64,000 bases of DNA from Phycisphaerae bacterium (GCA_018052735.1 JAGPMT010000002.1:109184-173183), one strand, 5' to 3'. Shown: positions 50,011-59,577, counted from the first letter of the stretch. Notes: generated by a model not told the origin, from the letters alone. Translations and numbers: made by a program.

Positions 50011-51028
50011 TCGGCTCCAGTTTAATGGTTGCAGTGCGCGGAATTTTTGTTTCATCCAGCGCAATTTCTCCCCGCTTGACATATTCCGGCGGGAAATTGT
50101 AGATAATCCGCTTGGGGGGTATCTCGGGAAGGGCGGCATCGCGGTCAAGAATTTCTATCAGCAGCGGATAGGTAACGTTTTCATAAGCCCGGAACGCCTC
50201 CTCGGTAGCCACTATCGGCGTCGAAGTGCGCACTTCAATTTCATTCTGAATCGTTACCTTATACCGATTCTGAAGCGCCTGGCTCATAATAATGCCGATG
50301 GGTTTGGTGGTTTGAAACGACCAAGTCTTTAAAAGCTCTTCGCTTTGAACGCTGACTTTCACCGGCTCTTTTGATTCGCGGACAATCTTGGCCACTCCCA
50401 GCGATACATAGGGTGTTACGGTAACCGGCGCGCTGCGGGCTGCTTCTTTCAGCAGCGGCGAAAGCGTTACTGTAGCAGGGCCGCTGTACCCTTTTCGAAC
50501 GAAGATATTTACAAAAGCAGGATCTGCTACAGCACCTTTAACAGGAAGCCCATTTTCATCCAGACATTGAATCGCCAGTTTTTTCTCCTCCAGCTGCTCA
50601 ATAGTAACCTCCGCCTGCTCTGGTGTGCACGATTCCAATGTCAGCGCCAGCTCATGCATCTTAGGGCTTTTGCGAAGATAATCGAGAATGTCCAGTGTAT
50701 AGGTTCCCGACGTCTGACCGGCATCTGTCGGATTGTAATAAAAGTTCAGGCGCTCCTTGTCCGGATCTGTCTGCGGCAGATTGTAGCGCTTCAAAAGATC
50801 AGAAATCTTGGATGGTGCCCCTTTGAAATTCAGCGAAGTCAGCGTAATCCGCGTCTGCGTGGCTCCCTCCTTGCCTGTAAATGTTACCAGCAGCCCGGGG
50901 TCAGTTGCCGGAGAAACCTCCAGAGTTCCTGTAAACGACCGTTTTTCTTCCTGTGACAGATAAGCCCATGCCCAAATCAGCAGCGTTAAGAAAACCACTC
51001 CTAAAAATGTACGCACTTTATCGCTCAT
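49988..51028 (-). CDS. YbbR-domain protein, CdaA regulator (CdaR-like)
   Basis: 346 residues. One N-terminal membrane helix (FLGVVFLTLLIWAWAYL) and a long extracytoplasmic part with YbbR-type repeats (for example FVNIFVRKGYSGPATVTLSP). In Firmicutes CdaR/YbbR is encoded beside cdaA and tunes its c-di-AMP output. Here it follows cdaA by 6 bp in the same direction. The YbbR repeats are divergent, so the call rests partly on position. Confidence 0.78.
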   Translation of the reverse strand: MSDKVRTFLGVVFLTLLIWAWAYLSQEEKRSFTGTLEVSPATDPGLLVTFTGKEGATQTRITLTSLNFKGAPSKISDLLKRYNLPQTDPDKERLNFYYNPTDAGQTSGTYTLDILDYLRKSPKMHELALTLESCTPEQAEVTIEQLEEKKLAIQCLDENGLPVKGAVADPAFVNIFVRKGYSGPATVTLSPLLKEAARSAPVTVTPYVSLGVAKIVRESKEPVKVSVQSEELLKTWSFQTTKPIGIIMSQALQNRYKVTIQNEIEVRTSTPIVATEEAFRAYENVTYPLLIEILDRDAALPEIPPKRIIYNFPPEYVKRGEIALDETKIPRTATIKLEPINPLTVP

Positions 51029-51034
51029 AGGGAT

Positions 51035-51892
51035 TTACGTATTTAACGAACTGTCTTCTTGTGCTTCAGTTCGGGTCAGTTTGCCCAGTTTTTCCAGAAC
51101 AGGCGTCGTCTCCACCAGTGCTGTTGTTAGATACCGGCGAAGCTGTGCCTCCGATATATTGCGAATCAGATTGCCTTCCATCGCCAGAGAAACAATTCCT
51201 GTTTCCTCGCTGACCACAATAACAATTGCATCCGACCCGCTGGTGACGCCGATGGCTGCCCGATGCCGCGATCCCAGCTGACCAAAGCGGCTGCTGGCTT
51301 CTGCCAGCGGCAGCTGCACCCGAGCTGCAACAATACGGTCTCCCTGAATTACCATCGCCATATCATGCAGCGGCGTGCCTTCGTAAAATATGGTTTGAAT
51401 CAGATCGCTGGTAACTTTGGCGTCAATCCGTACACCGGTTTCGATAAACTCCCCCAAAGCAACCTGTTGCGGAATAACTATAATCGCACCCGTGCGGTTA
51501 GCGGCCATTTGGGATACTGCTTTGATAATTTCCTCTACCGAACGAGTCAGCTGCTGCGGCGAACTGCCGAAAAGCCGCGTCTGGCCCAGCCGGATCAGAC
51601 CCCGCCGAAGCTCCGGCTGAAACGCCGCAACCGCTACTACAAGAACCACCAGCAGAAAACTGTTATACAGATAAGCCAGCCGGTCCATCCCAAACATTTT
51701 AACAACCAGATTCAGAACCAGCAGACCGACTACCAGAACAAATATCATTCCCCGAAAAAGACGTTCACCGCGGGTCCCTTTGAGGAAAGTAATGATGCCG
51801 TAAACAAACAGACCTATCAGCAGCAGTTCCGCTGCTACGATAAGCCGATCATAAAAACCGATGTTCAGAATATACTCAAGAATCGCCTTCAA
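51035..51892 (-). CDS. cdaA: Diadenylate cyclase CdaA
   Basis: 285 residues. Three N-terminal membrane helices, then the DisA-N (DAC) domain that joins two ATP into c-di-AMP, a signal for turgor and potassium control. Motifs: FQPELRRGLIRLG, GVRIDAKVTSDLIQTIF, TPLHDMAMVI and GSRHRAAIG. The RHR motif (209-211) is intact. The usual DGA motif reads DMA (177-179), an unusual Gly to Met change at the ATP site. First gene of the cdaA-ybbR pair. Other MscS and transport genes later in the window could be targets, but none is shown. Confidence 0.92.
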   Translation of the reverse strand: MKAILEYILNIGFYDRLIVAAELLLIGLFVYGIITFLKGTRGERLFRGMIFVLVVGLLVLNLVVKMFGMDRLAYLYNSFLLVVLVVAVAAFQPELRRGLIRLGQTRLFGSSPQQLTRSVEEIIKAVSQMAANRTGAIIVIPQQVALGEFIETGVRIDAKVTSDLIQTIFYEGTPLHDMAMVIQGDRIVAARVQLPLAEASSRFGQLGSRHRAAIGVTSGSDAIVIVVSEETGIVSLAMEGNLIRNISEAQLRRYLTTALVETTPVLEKLGKLTRTEAQEDSSLNT

Positions 51893-51997
51893 AAATCAGC
51901 TTCCTTGCACGAAACCGATTCGGGCATTAACATTAAATCGACCTGTGCTTCATATCTTTCTATACGATAGCAATCAATGCCGCCGCCCCAAAGCAGT

Positions 51998-52237
51998 TTA
52001 TCGAACCACCATCGGACTTAACCGCCCCGGCCGGTCAAACAGGAAAAACGAATCTATATCATCCTGAAGCTGCCACAGATCATTCTGAATGGCCTCGTAG
52101 TGACGCTGATGAACCTGCTGGCGGGTCAGACCCGGGGCCTCCAGCCCTGTTTTGCCAATGTTATTAGTCGTACATCCCATAAGTCCCATACATACTGCAA
52201 CCGCAACAGTGAACACCAATGTCATCTGTCTTTTCAT
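51998..52237 (-). CDS. Small predicted lipoprotein
   Basis: 79 residues. A signal peptide ends in a lipobox (VCMGLMGCTT), so the Cys would be lipid-modified. The mature part is short and helical (RQQVHQRHYEAIQNDLWQLQDDIDSF). No known domain. It lies between cdaA and the divergent ABC-F gene. Confidence 0.75.
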   Translation of the reverse strand: MKRQMTLVFTVAVAVCMGLMGCTTNNIGKTGLEAPGLTRQQVHQRHYEAIQNDLWQLQDDIDSFFLFDRPGRLSPMVVR

Positions 52238-52399
52238 CGCTAAACCCTTATGAAATATAATCTTAAATCAGTCCTGCTCGCAGCGTTTAAAATGTCCGCG
52301 CACAACATTAGCCACCTTTATCGATTGTAATGCTATTTTTTTAATAAGTCAAAAAAAAATCGTTTTAAGCCTCGTTAAATTAAGGATTTCGTGTTTTAT

Positions 52400-52428
52400 T
52401 TGAACAACAGCATAAAAATGGATACAAT
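52400..52428 (+). promoter_or_regulatory. Sigma-70-type promoter for the ABC-F gene
   Basis: TTGAAC, 17-nt spacer, TACAAT. The transcript would start near 52435; no clear ribosome site is seen before the ATG at 52459. Confidence 0.5.
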
Positions 52429-52458
52429 CAGCCCCTAAAAAATGCTATCCGAATAGTT

Positions 52459-54411
52459 ATGTCTATACTCGTATTTCAGGATGTTTACAAGTCCTTCGGC
52501 CCAGAGGTAGTTTTTGACCGTTTGTCTGTGCATTTCTATGCTGGACAAAAAGTCGGTTTGATTGGTCCTAACGGGTCAGGCAAAACAACTCTCTTGCGAA
52601 TGATTCTCGGCACTGAACTGCCCGATGCCGGCAAGGTCATCTGCGCCAAAGACTTGCGAATTGGCTATCTGCCCCAGGAGCCGGTCTTTGATGGTCAAAA
52701 GACTGTTATGGAAGAAATGTATGAAGAAATGTCGCATATTCTGACCCTCAATTACCGCATAGAGACCTTTGCCCGCCAGATGGAAAGTCTCTCGGGAGAC
52801 GAATTGAAGAAAGCAATGGCCCAATACGATAAACTCTGTCATCAATTCGAAACGGAAGGCGGTTACTCCTGTCAGGCACGCATCAAATCCATTTTAAACG
52901 GATTGGATATTGGTCCAGAGCTCTATAACGCAAAAACTTCTGTCCTCAGCGGCGGTCAGCTGTCCCGCTTGGGGCTTGCCAGAGTGCTGGTTAAAGACAC
53001 CAACCTCCTGCTTCTCGACGAACCGACCAACCATCTGGATTTACAGGCAACAGCGTGGCTGGAATCTTTTTTAAAGGCCTACAGCGGTTCAGTCATCCTG
53101 ATCAGCCATGACCGCTACCTGCTGGATAAAGTAGCCGAAAAAATTGTTGAACTGGAAAACCGCCGTGTCCGCGTCTGGAAAGGTAATTACAGCCAGTATG
53201 TTCAAACCAAAGAAACCGTCATTCTGGCCGAACGGAGGGAGCACGAAAAACGACTCGAAATGGTCACCCGCACACTGGATTTTATCGCCCGCAACAAAGA
53301 TCAGGAAGGAATGCGCAAAACCGCACGCGGCCGTAAAATCCGTCTCCAGCGTCTGCTCAAAGAAAATCCGGACTACTTGCAGACCCGCAAGACTGTACAA
53401 TCAATCCAATTCAGCTTTGCTCAAACAAATATAAAAAGCGATTTGGTCCTTCGTGCTGAAAATATCAGCAAATCCTTCGGGCCGCTGACCCTGTTTGAAA
53501 ATCTTTCATTTGATGTCGTCGGCGGACAGGCCTTGGGAATTACCGGCCCCAACGGGACGGGTAAAACAACTCTGCTCAAGCTGGCTCTGGGCCAGCTTGC
53601 CCCTGATGCCGGCACGATTCGTTTGGGTGCCAATCTTAAGATTGGCTACCTTGACCAGCAGGCAAATACTCTCAATCCAGACCATACAGTTCTGGAAGAA
53701 ATGCATTCTGTCCGGCCGGATTTAACGCCGCAGGCGCTGCGCAGTCGGCTGGGAGCATTTCTGTTTTCCGGCGAGGATGTCTTTAAAAAAGTCGGTGACC
53801 TGTCTGGCGGTCAGCAGAACCGCCTGATGCTCTGCCGTCTCGTCTTGGCCCAGCCGGATGTGCTGATTCTCGATGAGCCGACCAACCATTTGGATATCCC
53901 CAGCAGGCAGATGCTCGAAGAAGCACTGGCTGACTACAATGGGGCGATTATCGCAGTCAGTCATGATCGCTATTTTCTCGACCGCATCGCTGATTCGTTG
54001 CTGGTTATCGGTACGGATGCCGCCGGCCGAAGACAAGTCGGCCAAACACGCCTGATTCTTTCTGCTGCCCCAGACACCGATGGCGTGTACTCTACCTATG
54101 CCCAGCTTATCGAGCAGAACCGGCAGGCCGCACAGCACCAGAAAATTGCTCAAAAACAGAAAACCGCCCCCCCCTCCGGACAGCCCAAAACCCCGACCCA
54201 CCTGCGGCCTTTTAACAAATACACCATCGAACAGATAGAGGAAATGATTGAACAGCAGGAACGCACGATTGAGCAGATGCAGAATGCCTTCGGGGATGAA
54301 AAAATCTATCTGAACCATCAGCTTTTAAAAAAGCTTCAAGCAGACTTCGACGCCGAAAAACAGAAGCTGGCTCTCCTCTATGAAGTCTGGGAGTATCGTG
54401 CCGCCGACTAA
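52459..54411 (+). CDS. ABC-F family ATPase
   Basis: 650 residues. Two ABC domains without membrane spans. Walker A motifs GPNGSGKTT and GPNGTGKTT, signature motifs LSGGQLSRL and LSGGQQNRL, Walker B LLLLDEPTNHLD and LILDEPTNHLD. The P-site-tRNA-interaction linker lies between them (basic helices around HEKRLEMVTRTLDFIARNKDQ). The C-terminus is a coiled coil (EQQERTIEQMQNAFG) as in Uup. ABC-F proteins act on ribosomes or DNA branch structures. Which subgroup this belongs to cannot be told here. Confidence 0.93.
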   Translation: MSILVFQDVYKSFGPEVVFDRLSVHFYAGQKVGLIGPNGSGKTTLLRMILGTELPDAGKVICAKDLRIGYLPQEPVFDGQKTVMEEMYEEMSHILTLNYRIETFARQMESLSGDELKKAMAQYDKLCHQFETEGGYSCQARIKSILNGLDIGPELYNAKTSVLSGGQLSRLGLARVLVKDTNLLLLDEPTNHLDLQATAWLESFLKAYSGSVILISHDRYLLDKVAEKIVELENRRVRVWKGNYSQYVQTKETVILAERREHEKRLEMVTRTLDFIARNKDQEGMRKTARGRKIRLQRLLKENPDYLQTRKTVQSIQFSFAQTNIKSDLVLRAENISKSFGPLTLFENLSFDVVGGQALGITGPNGTGKTTLLKLALGQLAPDAGTIRLGANLKIGYLDQQANTLNPDHTVLEEMHSVRPDLTPQALRSRLGAFLFSGEDVFKKVGDLSGGQQNRLMLCRLVLAQPDVLILDEPTNHLDIPSRQMLEEALADYNGAIIAVSHDRYFLDRIADSLLVIGTDAAGRRQVGQTRLILSAAPDTDGVYSTYAQLIEQNRQAAQHQKIAQKQKTAPPSGQPKTPTHLRPFNKYTIEQIEEMIEQQERTIEQMQNAFGDEKIYLNHQLLKKLQADFDAEKQKLALLYEVWEYRAAD

Positions 54412-54522
54412 AATGCTTTTTCTCTGATTTCCTCCCGGGATCATTTCTCTAAAAGAGTGAAATCTATCAAAATGCCTCGTTTCCGATACAAAAGATAGAG
54501 AATTAAGCATAATCTTAAAGAC

Positions 54523-54960
54523 TTATGCAGCATTAGGCATCGGCGGCCGAAAGGGCGGCTGATCAGCTGGATTGTCGTCTGGCCGGGGCGCAGCTTCCGG
54601 CGGATTCAGCGGGTCAAGTCCCCATGCCATACGTGCCTTATCGCATCGCGGATTGGGCTGGCCGTTTTCCCATGCCACCGGAAATTCCCGGCAAACCGAC
54701 GGCCGCAGGTCATAGATGCTGCATCGGACACTTTTACCGACTTCACCCAGAAGGGCGATGCAGCGGGGATTGGGTCCGCTCATTCCACGCATTGCCAAAC
54801 GAAAATCGTTCAGCTTCTCAGTCAGTGCCGCCGGAACAGTTCCTCCGGGGACGCTGTCTGCCTCCGCCCAGTAAAATGAGCATCGGTAATAAGCGCAGCA
54901 GGCCCCGCAGCTGAGGCAGGCTGATTCTTGTTCTGGTAAAGAACTGCTTTTTGTTTCCAT
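54523..54960 (-). CDS. YkgJ-type cysteine cluster protein
   Basis: 145 residues. Cysteine spacing of the CxxCxxCC family (ACLSCGACCAYY, later RCIALLG, RCSIYDLRPSVCREF), which probably binds zinc or an Fe-S cluster. C-terminus is Pro-rich. The function of this family is unknown. Stands alone and convergent with the ABC-F gene. Confidence 0.85.
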   Translation of the reverse strand: METKSSSLPEQESACLSCGACCAYYRCSFYWAEADSVPGGTVPAALTEKLNDFRLAMRGMSGPNPRCIALLGEVGKSVRCSIYDLRPSVCREFPVAWENGQPNPRCDKARMAWGLDPLNPPEAAPRPDDNPADQPPFRPPMPNAA

Positions 54961-55063
54961 ACTAAAATAGCCGCAGACGTGCAGCGGCCGGTCAAAATCA
55001 TTACTTTTTAACAGATGTTCTTTTTGCCGTTTGCCCGAATTCTACCTTCTGCTTGAGGTTATG

Positions 55064-56269
55064 TCAAGCCGTTAGCATACCAGCGATTGCTGCAGTCATA
55101 AAAGCCGCCAGTGAGCCGCCAATCATCGCCTTAAAGCCCAATGAAGCAAAATCCTTCCGGCGGGCAGGGACTAAAGTGCTGTACCCGCCGATTTGAATAG
55201 CCACCGAGCCGAAATTGGCGAAACCGCACAGCGCATAGGTTGCAATGACTGCCGAACGTCTGCTGAGTGTGTCCTTCATTGCTCCCAAATCGCGGTAGGC
55301 GATAAACTCGTTAAGGATAGTCTTTTTTCCAATCAATCCTCCCACAGCAGCGGCATCCTTCCATTCCACACCCATCACCCACGCCAGCGGCGCACAAATC
55401 CAGCCCAGAAGACGCTCTAAGGTCAGAGGTCTGCCCCCCAATTCCGGCAGCAGCGACATTACCCAGTTAAGCAAGGATACAAATGCTGTAAAGCAGATAA
55501 GAACTGCCAGCACGGTCAGGGCAAGTTGCAATCCCTCCGCAGCCCCGCGGCAGGCGGCATCCAATACATTGGAATCTTTGCGGGGTACGTCAATGCGCAC
55601 GGTTCCTTTGGTCAGCGAACTTTCGGTTTCAGGAACCATTATTTTGGCGATGACCAGTCCGGCCGGAGCCGAGATAATCGAGGCCGTCAGCAAATGCCCC
55701 GCATCCGCCCCAAAACCGACATACGCCGCCAAAGTAGCCCCGGAAATCGTGGCCATTCCTCCGGTCATCATCGCCATCAGCTCCGAGCGGGTCATTGTGT
55801 CCAGATATGGTCGGATAACCAGCGGAGCCTCGGCCATTCCGAAAAAAATGTTAGCAGCATTGGCCAAGGATTCTGAACCCGACACATCCATCACATAGAC
55901 CATTACTTTGGCCATTGCCTGAATAATCTTCTGAATCACACCCAAGTAAAACAAGACGCTCATCATCGACGACATAAAGACAATCGTCGGCAATACAGAA
56001 AAGGCAAAGAAATGCTCCTTGAAATTTGCCCCGAAGACAAACTCGGCACCCGTATCGGAAAATTGAATGATTTTGGTAACGACTGCCCGGGCCTGCTCGA
56101 AGAACCACTGCCCGCCTTCCGTTTCCAGCAGCAGCGCCGCCAGAATCAGCTGAAGTGCTATGCCGCTGCCTATCAGCCGCCAATTCAGTCGCCTCTTGTC
56201 CGACGACAGCGCCCAGGCCAAGAGAACCATAACCGCTAATCCGACTGTACTGATAAGCCGCTGAGCCAT
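55064..56269 (-). CDS. nupC: Concentrative nucleoside transporter, NupC/CNT family
   Basis: 401 residues with about ten membrane helices. CNT signatures: GANFKEHFFAFSVLPTIVFMSS, ANIFFGMAEAPLVIRPYL, GGMATISGATLAAYVGFGAD and KTILNEFIAYRDL, the last with conserved nucleoside- and cation-site residues. Imports nucleosides with H+ or Na+. AGGAGG precedes the ATG. A TATAAT lies at 56299-56304 on this strand, though with a poor -35. Confidence 0.93.
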   Translation of the reverse strand: MAQRLISTVGLAVMVLLAWALSSDKRRLNWRLIGSGIALQLILAALLLETEGGQWFFEQARAVVTKIIQFSDTGAEFVFGANFKEHFFAFSVLPTIVFMSSMMSVLFYLGVIQKIIQAMAKVMVYVMDVSGSESLANAANIFFGMAEAPLVIRPYLDTMTRSELMAMMTGGMATISGATLAAYVGFGADAGHLLTASIISAPAGLVIAKIMVPETESSLTKGTVRIDVPRKDSNVLDAACRGAAEGLQLALTVLAVLICFTAFVSLLNWVMSLLPELGGRPLTLERLLGWICAPLAWVMGVEWKDAAAVGGLIGKKTILNEFIAYRDLGAMKDTLSRRSAVIATYALCGFANFGSVAIQIGGYSTLVPARRKDFASLGFKAMIGGSLAAFMTAAIAGMLTA

Positions 56270-56406
56270 AAGACCTCCTGTGTATTTCCGAGAGGTCTAT
56301 TATACCGCACTCTTTTGAATTGACCAGACCAAATCTAAAGTCCTATTATGTCATCTCGCTTTGGAGCCGGAGATTTTTTTAAGCTCAGTTGAAATCTACG
56401 GCCTCT

Positions 56407-57006
56407 TTATACCCATTGCCGTTTCCATCGTGCAATGGCAGCTCCCCCCACAAGCAGCAGCAGACTGTACGGTTCAGGAATGGCAAATTCCAAATGGTCA
56501 AGCCGGCCGAACGAATTAGACCCGGTGGAATAAGCAATTGCATGATAAATATCATTAGCCGGCCGGAAAATCAACATGGTCTCGAACTGATTGGCTGTCA
56601 GAGGTGCTGTCTGATACACATCCAGTAAATTAAAATGAATATCATAGACTTCCAGCCGCCCTTGGCAGGATGTAAAAATACTGCCTCCCCCAGCAGTAAG
56701 CTGTATTGTTGAAACCGGCTGGGCAAAATCCATTCGCAGACGCCGATCGGTATTCCAGAAGCAGATATGTGCATGACTGAAAACCATTTGCCCCGTTGGT
56801 GCATACCCAAACGGGTCAATATCTGCTGTAACGGGCCAGATGCTCACAGGCTGGTTGTCGGAAGCGGTAGCTGAAAGTATCACCTCTTCCGCGCTTGCTG
56901 TTAAGACGGTGCCGTTAGGATAATCATCCGGCTCAATAAGAACTGCCCCCGCTAATCCCCCCGTGCATAACCAGACAACAACTGTCAACAGAACCGTTTT
57001 TTTCAT
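56407..57006 (-). CDS. PEP-CTERM-sorted extracellular protein
   Basis: 199 residues. Signal peptide (MKKTVLLTVVVWLCTGGLAG) and a C-terminal PEP-CTERM signal: IPEP, hydrophobic SLLLLVGGAAIA, basic RWKRQW. Exosortase would cleave this tail and free or anchor the protein. The middle is beta-rich with no known domain (SHAHICFWNTDRRLRMDFAQPVS). AGGAAGG precedes the ATG at 57006. Confidence 0.82.
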   Translation of the reverse strand: MKKTVLLTVVVWLCTGGLAGAVLIEPDDYPNGTVLTASAEEVILSATASDNQPVSIWPVTADIDPFGYAPTGQMVFSHAHICFWNTDRRLRMDFAQPVSTIQLTAGGGSIFTSCQGRLEVYDIHFNLLDVYQTAPLTANQFETMLIFRPANDIYHAIAYSTGSNSFGRLDHLEFAIPEPYSLLLLVGGAAIARWKRQWV

Positions 57007-57143
57007 CTTTCCTTCCTCCACAAAATGATCCTCTTTTCTCCAGCGGCTTATTATAGCAAATGCAAGGGGGGATTGTCAATTGCAGCCGGTGATTTCACTG
57101 ACAAAACTTGCCGCTGCAGCCCTCCAGCGGATAGAGGGTGAGC

Positions 57144-57848
57144 TTAAAATGAGTCGGCGGCTATTTCAGACAGAATGGCCTTAACATCGACGGTATGACA
57201 GGAGCCGGGATTCTTGCGGGCATAATCCTGATGATACTCTTCGGCTTTCCAAAAGGTTGCCGCCGGGGTAATTTCTGTAACAATGGATTTCTTGAACCGG
57301 CCGCTGGCTGTGTACCGGTTTTTGACCTTATCGGCGATTTCTTTTTGTTCCCGGCTGTGGTAGAAAATTGCTGAGCGATACTGCGTACCTGTGTCCGGCC
57401 CTTGACGATTCAGTGTTGTCGGGTCGTGCGACAGAAAGAAAAATTTTACCAGCGTTTCATAGGTTACCTCTTGGGGATTGTAGCGCAGTTGCACTACTTC
57501 GGCATGATTAGTATCGCCCCTGCATACGCGGCGGTAGCTGGGATTGTCAACTGTGCCCCCCATAAAGCCTGCGCAGGTTGCCTTAACTCCGGGAATTTGA
57601 CTGAATGCATACTCAACTGCCCAAAAGCATCCTGCTGCAAAGGTTGCTATTGGATAGTTGTTGTCTCCCGAAGATCGGCCGGTTTTTCTATCGCTGTCTG
57701 CTGTTTGGTTGTCTGTCATAGCACCCTCTGTTGTATTCTTTGTATAGGTTGATGCGGCATATTCACCTGCTGGAGCGGCCCTGTCACAGCCGGCTGCTAT
57801 TGCTGCTCCTGCCAGCCCTATTCCGATTAGCTGCTGTATATGCCGCAT
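57144..57848 (-). CDS. msrA: Peptide methionine sulfoxide reductase MsrA, predicted lipoprotein
   Basis: 234 residues. The catalytic GCFW is present (TFAAGCFWAVEYAFS) with the family regions GFMGGTVDNPSYRRVCRGDTNHAEVVQ and FWKAEEYHQDY. It repairs methionine-S-sulfoxide in proteins. The N-terminus has a lipobox (GAAIAAGC) and a 50-residue polar linker, so it is probably anchored outside the cytoplasm, protecting envelope proteins. The C-terminal resolving Cys is in the GSCHTVD part. Confidence 0.94.
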   Translation of the reverse strand: MRHIQQLIGIGLAGAAIAAGCDRAAPAGEYAASTYTKNTTEGAMTDNQTADSDRKTGRSSGDNNYPIATFAAGCFWAVEYAFSQIPGVKATCAGFMGGTVDNPSYRRVCRGDTNHAEVVQLRYNPQEVTYETLVKFFFLSHDPTTLNRQGPDTGTQYRSAIFYHSREQKEIADKVKNRYTASGRFKKSIVTEITPAATFWKAEEYHQDYARKNPGSCHTVDVKAILSEIAADSF

Positions 57849-57954
57849 CGATACCCCTTTTATGATAGCTGTTTATTAATTCAATACGAGCTAAAATCCG
57901 GCCGGTTCGCTGCCCCTTCCAATATCCGTTCAGGATAGCTAATTTGCATTATAT

Positions 57955-57983
57955 TTGCCTGATTCTCGTTTTGCTGTTAGAAT
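57955..57983 (+). promoter_or_regulatory. Sigma-70-type promoter for the small membrane protein
   Basis: TTGCCT, 17-nt spacer, TAGAAT. The start would be near 57990, about 27 nt before the ATG; AAAGGAAAG lies before it. Confidence 0.5.
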
Positions 57984-58016
57984 AAGAAAAAAACATCTTA
58001 AACCGAAAGGAAAGAT

Positions 58017-58313
58017 ATGGATACTTTCCCCAATTCTCCTGAGGCCGTTCTGCCGTTTGTATTCATCGGCTGTTATATGTTTGTCATCCTGCTGATTACG
58101 GTTTTGACAGTAATCATCTTCTGCCGCATCTTTGCCAAAGCCGGCTATCACTGGGCGCTGGGACTGATTACGCTGATTCCTATCGGCAATATCATTATGC
58201 TGCTCATATTGGCATTCAGCGAATGGCCTATACAGCGTCAGCTTCGCACAATGCAGCAGGCACAGGCGACTTCGCAGCTCGGACAGCTGCATCCCGGTGT
58301 TCACAGTCTCTAA
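58017..58313 (+). CDS. Small two-helix membrane protein
   Basis: 98 residues. First helix PFVFIGCYMFVILLITVLTVIIF, then KAGYHWALGLITLIPIGNIIMLLILAFSEWPI as the second. The stretch from KAGYHWALG to FSEWPI is a known pattern of small bacterial membrane proteins of unknown function. Divergent from msrA and convergent with the foldase gene. Confidence 0.8.
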   Translation: MDTFPNSPEAVLPFVFIGCYMFVILLITVLTVIIFCRIFAKAGYHWALGLITLIPIGNIIMLLILAFSEWPIQRQLRTMQQAQATSQLGQLHPGVHSL

Positions 58314-58381
58314 CGTCTGTCAAAAACAGACTGGCATTTCAGCTGGACGAGAAGGTCATTAGTAAAATCCCTTCGGACAAA

Positions 58382-58420
58382 CAAAAAACCGCCGGACCTG
58401 TCAGACCAGGCCGGCGGTTT
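58382..58420 (-). terminator. Intrinsic terminator after the parvulin gene
   Basis: A 10-bp stem (AAACCGCCGG/CCGGCGGTTT) with an inner CCTG/CAGG extension, followed on the minus strand by TTTTTTGT. The plus side has only TTT. Confidence 0.85.
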
Positions 58421-58437
58421 GTGGGCTATTCTATGGA

Positions 58438-59577
58438 CTACTTTTCTGCCTTTTGTTCAGGCTTATTCTGCGGCTGTGCTTGCTGCTGAGCTTGTTGCTG
58501 AAGCTGCTGCAGCATTCGCTGAGCCGCCTCTTTTTCTATCTGGTCCCGCAGGGCTTTTTCTTCAGGAGAAAATTCGATAGTGGCGCTTTCGTGAATCTTT
58601 TTGTTATATTCATTCCAATATTCGTTCTGCTTCTGATTGGCCAAATAGTCGGCAATCTGGTTTTTAACGGTCTCAAAGGGCGTTTTACCGGCTGCAATCT
58701 TTTCAGACAGCTTGATGATGTGATAGCCGAATTGGGTCTCGACGATATCGCTTATCTGATTGGGCTCCAGTGCAAAAGCCGCATCTTCAAACGGCTTGAC
58801 CATCTGCCCACGCGGGAAGGTATATTCCCCGCCGGTATCCTTGGACCCGGGATCTTCGCTGAATTCCTTGGCCAGTGCAGCAAAATCCTCTCCGGCTTTG
58901 GCCCGCTTCAAAATACCCTCAATTTTCTCCTTGGCCTTGGCCTTCTCTTCTGCCGCAGCGTCCGAATCAACCTTAATCAGAATATGACTGGCGCGAACCT
59001 GCTCGGGCTGGTCAAAGTGCTGCGGATTGTCATCATAGAACTTTCGAACCTCTTCGTCGCTGGGTTCCGGATTTTTATTTTCCGCCTTCATCAGAGCTTT
59101 AATCTGCATCTGATAGCGAATCTGCCCTTTCAGGTCCTCCATCGTCATACCCCAGTTGGCAATCTCTTTTTCCACATCTTCCATCGACTGACCCTGCCGT
59201 CCGGCGATTTTGGTGATTTCCGCCACGACTTCAGCATCGGGAATAGCGATATTCTTCTTCTTGGCTTCCTGGTTCATCAGGATCTGCTCTACCTTCATAT
59301 CCACCACCCGCTTGCGCATCTGCTGACGGTAGGATTCAGGCAGTTCCATCCCTGCGGGCATCCGCTTTTTCTGCCCTTCGATACGCTTGGCCAGTTCATC
59401 GGCAATTTCCTTCTCCGTCACTTTTTCACCGTTGACTGTAACGACAACGGCTTCTTTCTGAACGGCAGGATTTTGAGCGGCAGGCGCTGCCGGCATAGGT
59501 GTTTTGCTGTCGGCACCATAGGCGCTGATCCAGCCAGCTGTCAATCCGACAGCCGCAATTAAAAAATACGTTTTCAT
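58438..59577 (-). CDS. Parvulin-type peptidyl-prolyl isomerase, SurA/PrsA-like foldase
   Basis: 379 residues. Signal peptide (MKTYFLIAAVGLTAGWISAYG), a SurA-type helical N-domain (VVVTVNGEKVTEKEIADELAKR), then the rotamase core (VRASHILIKVD, AKAGEDFAALAKEFSEDPGSKDTGGEYTFPRGQMVKPFEDAAFAL, FGYHIIKLSEK), and a Gln-rich coiled tail. It folds exported and outer membrane proteins, acting with BamA and Skp. Its own terminator is just downstream. Confidence 0.92.
   Translation of the reverse strand: MKTYFLIAAVGLTAGWISAYGADSKTPMPAAPAAQNPAVQKEAVVVTVNGEKVTEKEIADELAKRIEGQKKRMPAGMELPESYRQQMRKRVVDMKVEQILMNQEAKKKNIAIPDAEVVAEITKIAGRQGQSMEDVEKEIANWGMTMEDLKGQIRYQMQIKALMKAENKNPEPSDEEVRKFYDDNPQHFDQPEQVRASHILIKVDSDAAAEEKAKAKEKIEGILKRAKAGEDFAALAKEFSEDPGSKDTGGEYTFPRGQMVKPFEDAAFALEPNQISDIVETQFGYHIIKLSEKIAAGKTPFETVKNQIADYLANQKQNEYWNEYNKKIHESATIEFSPEEKALRDQIEKEAAQRMLQQLQQQAQQQAQPQNKPEQKAEK

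Noticed and set aside
58453..59562. 369-codon plus-strand frame opposite the parvulin gene
   Set aside because: Mirror of a well-supported gene; the Leu/Phe-rich product is an antisense artefact.
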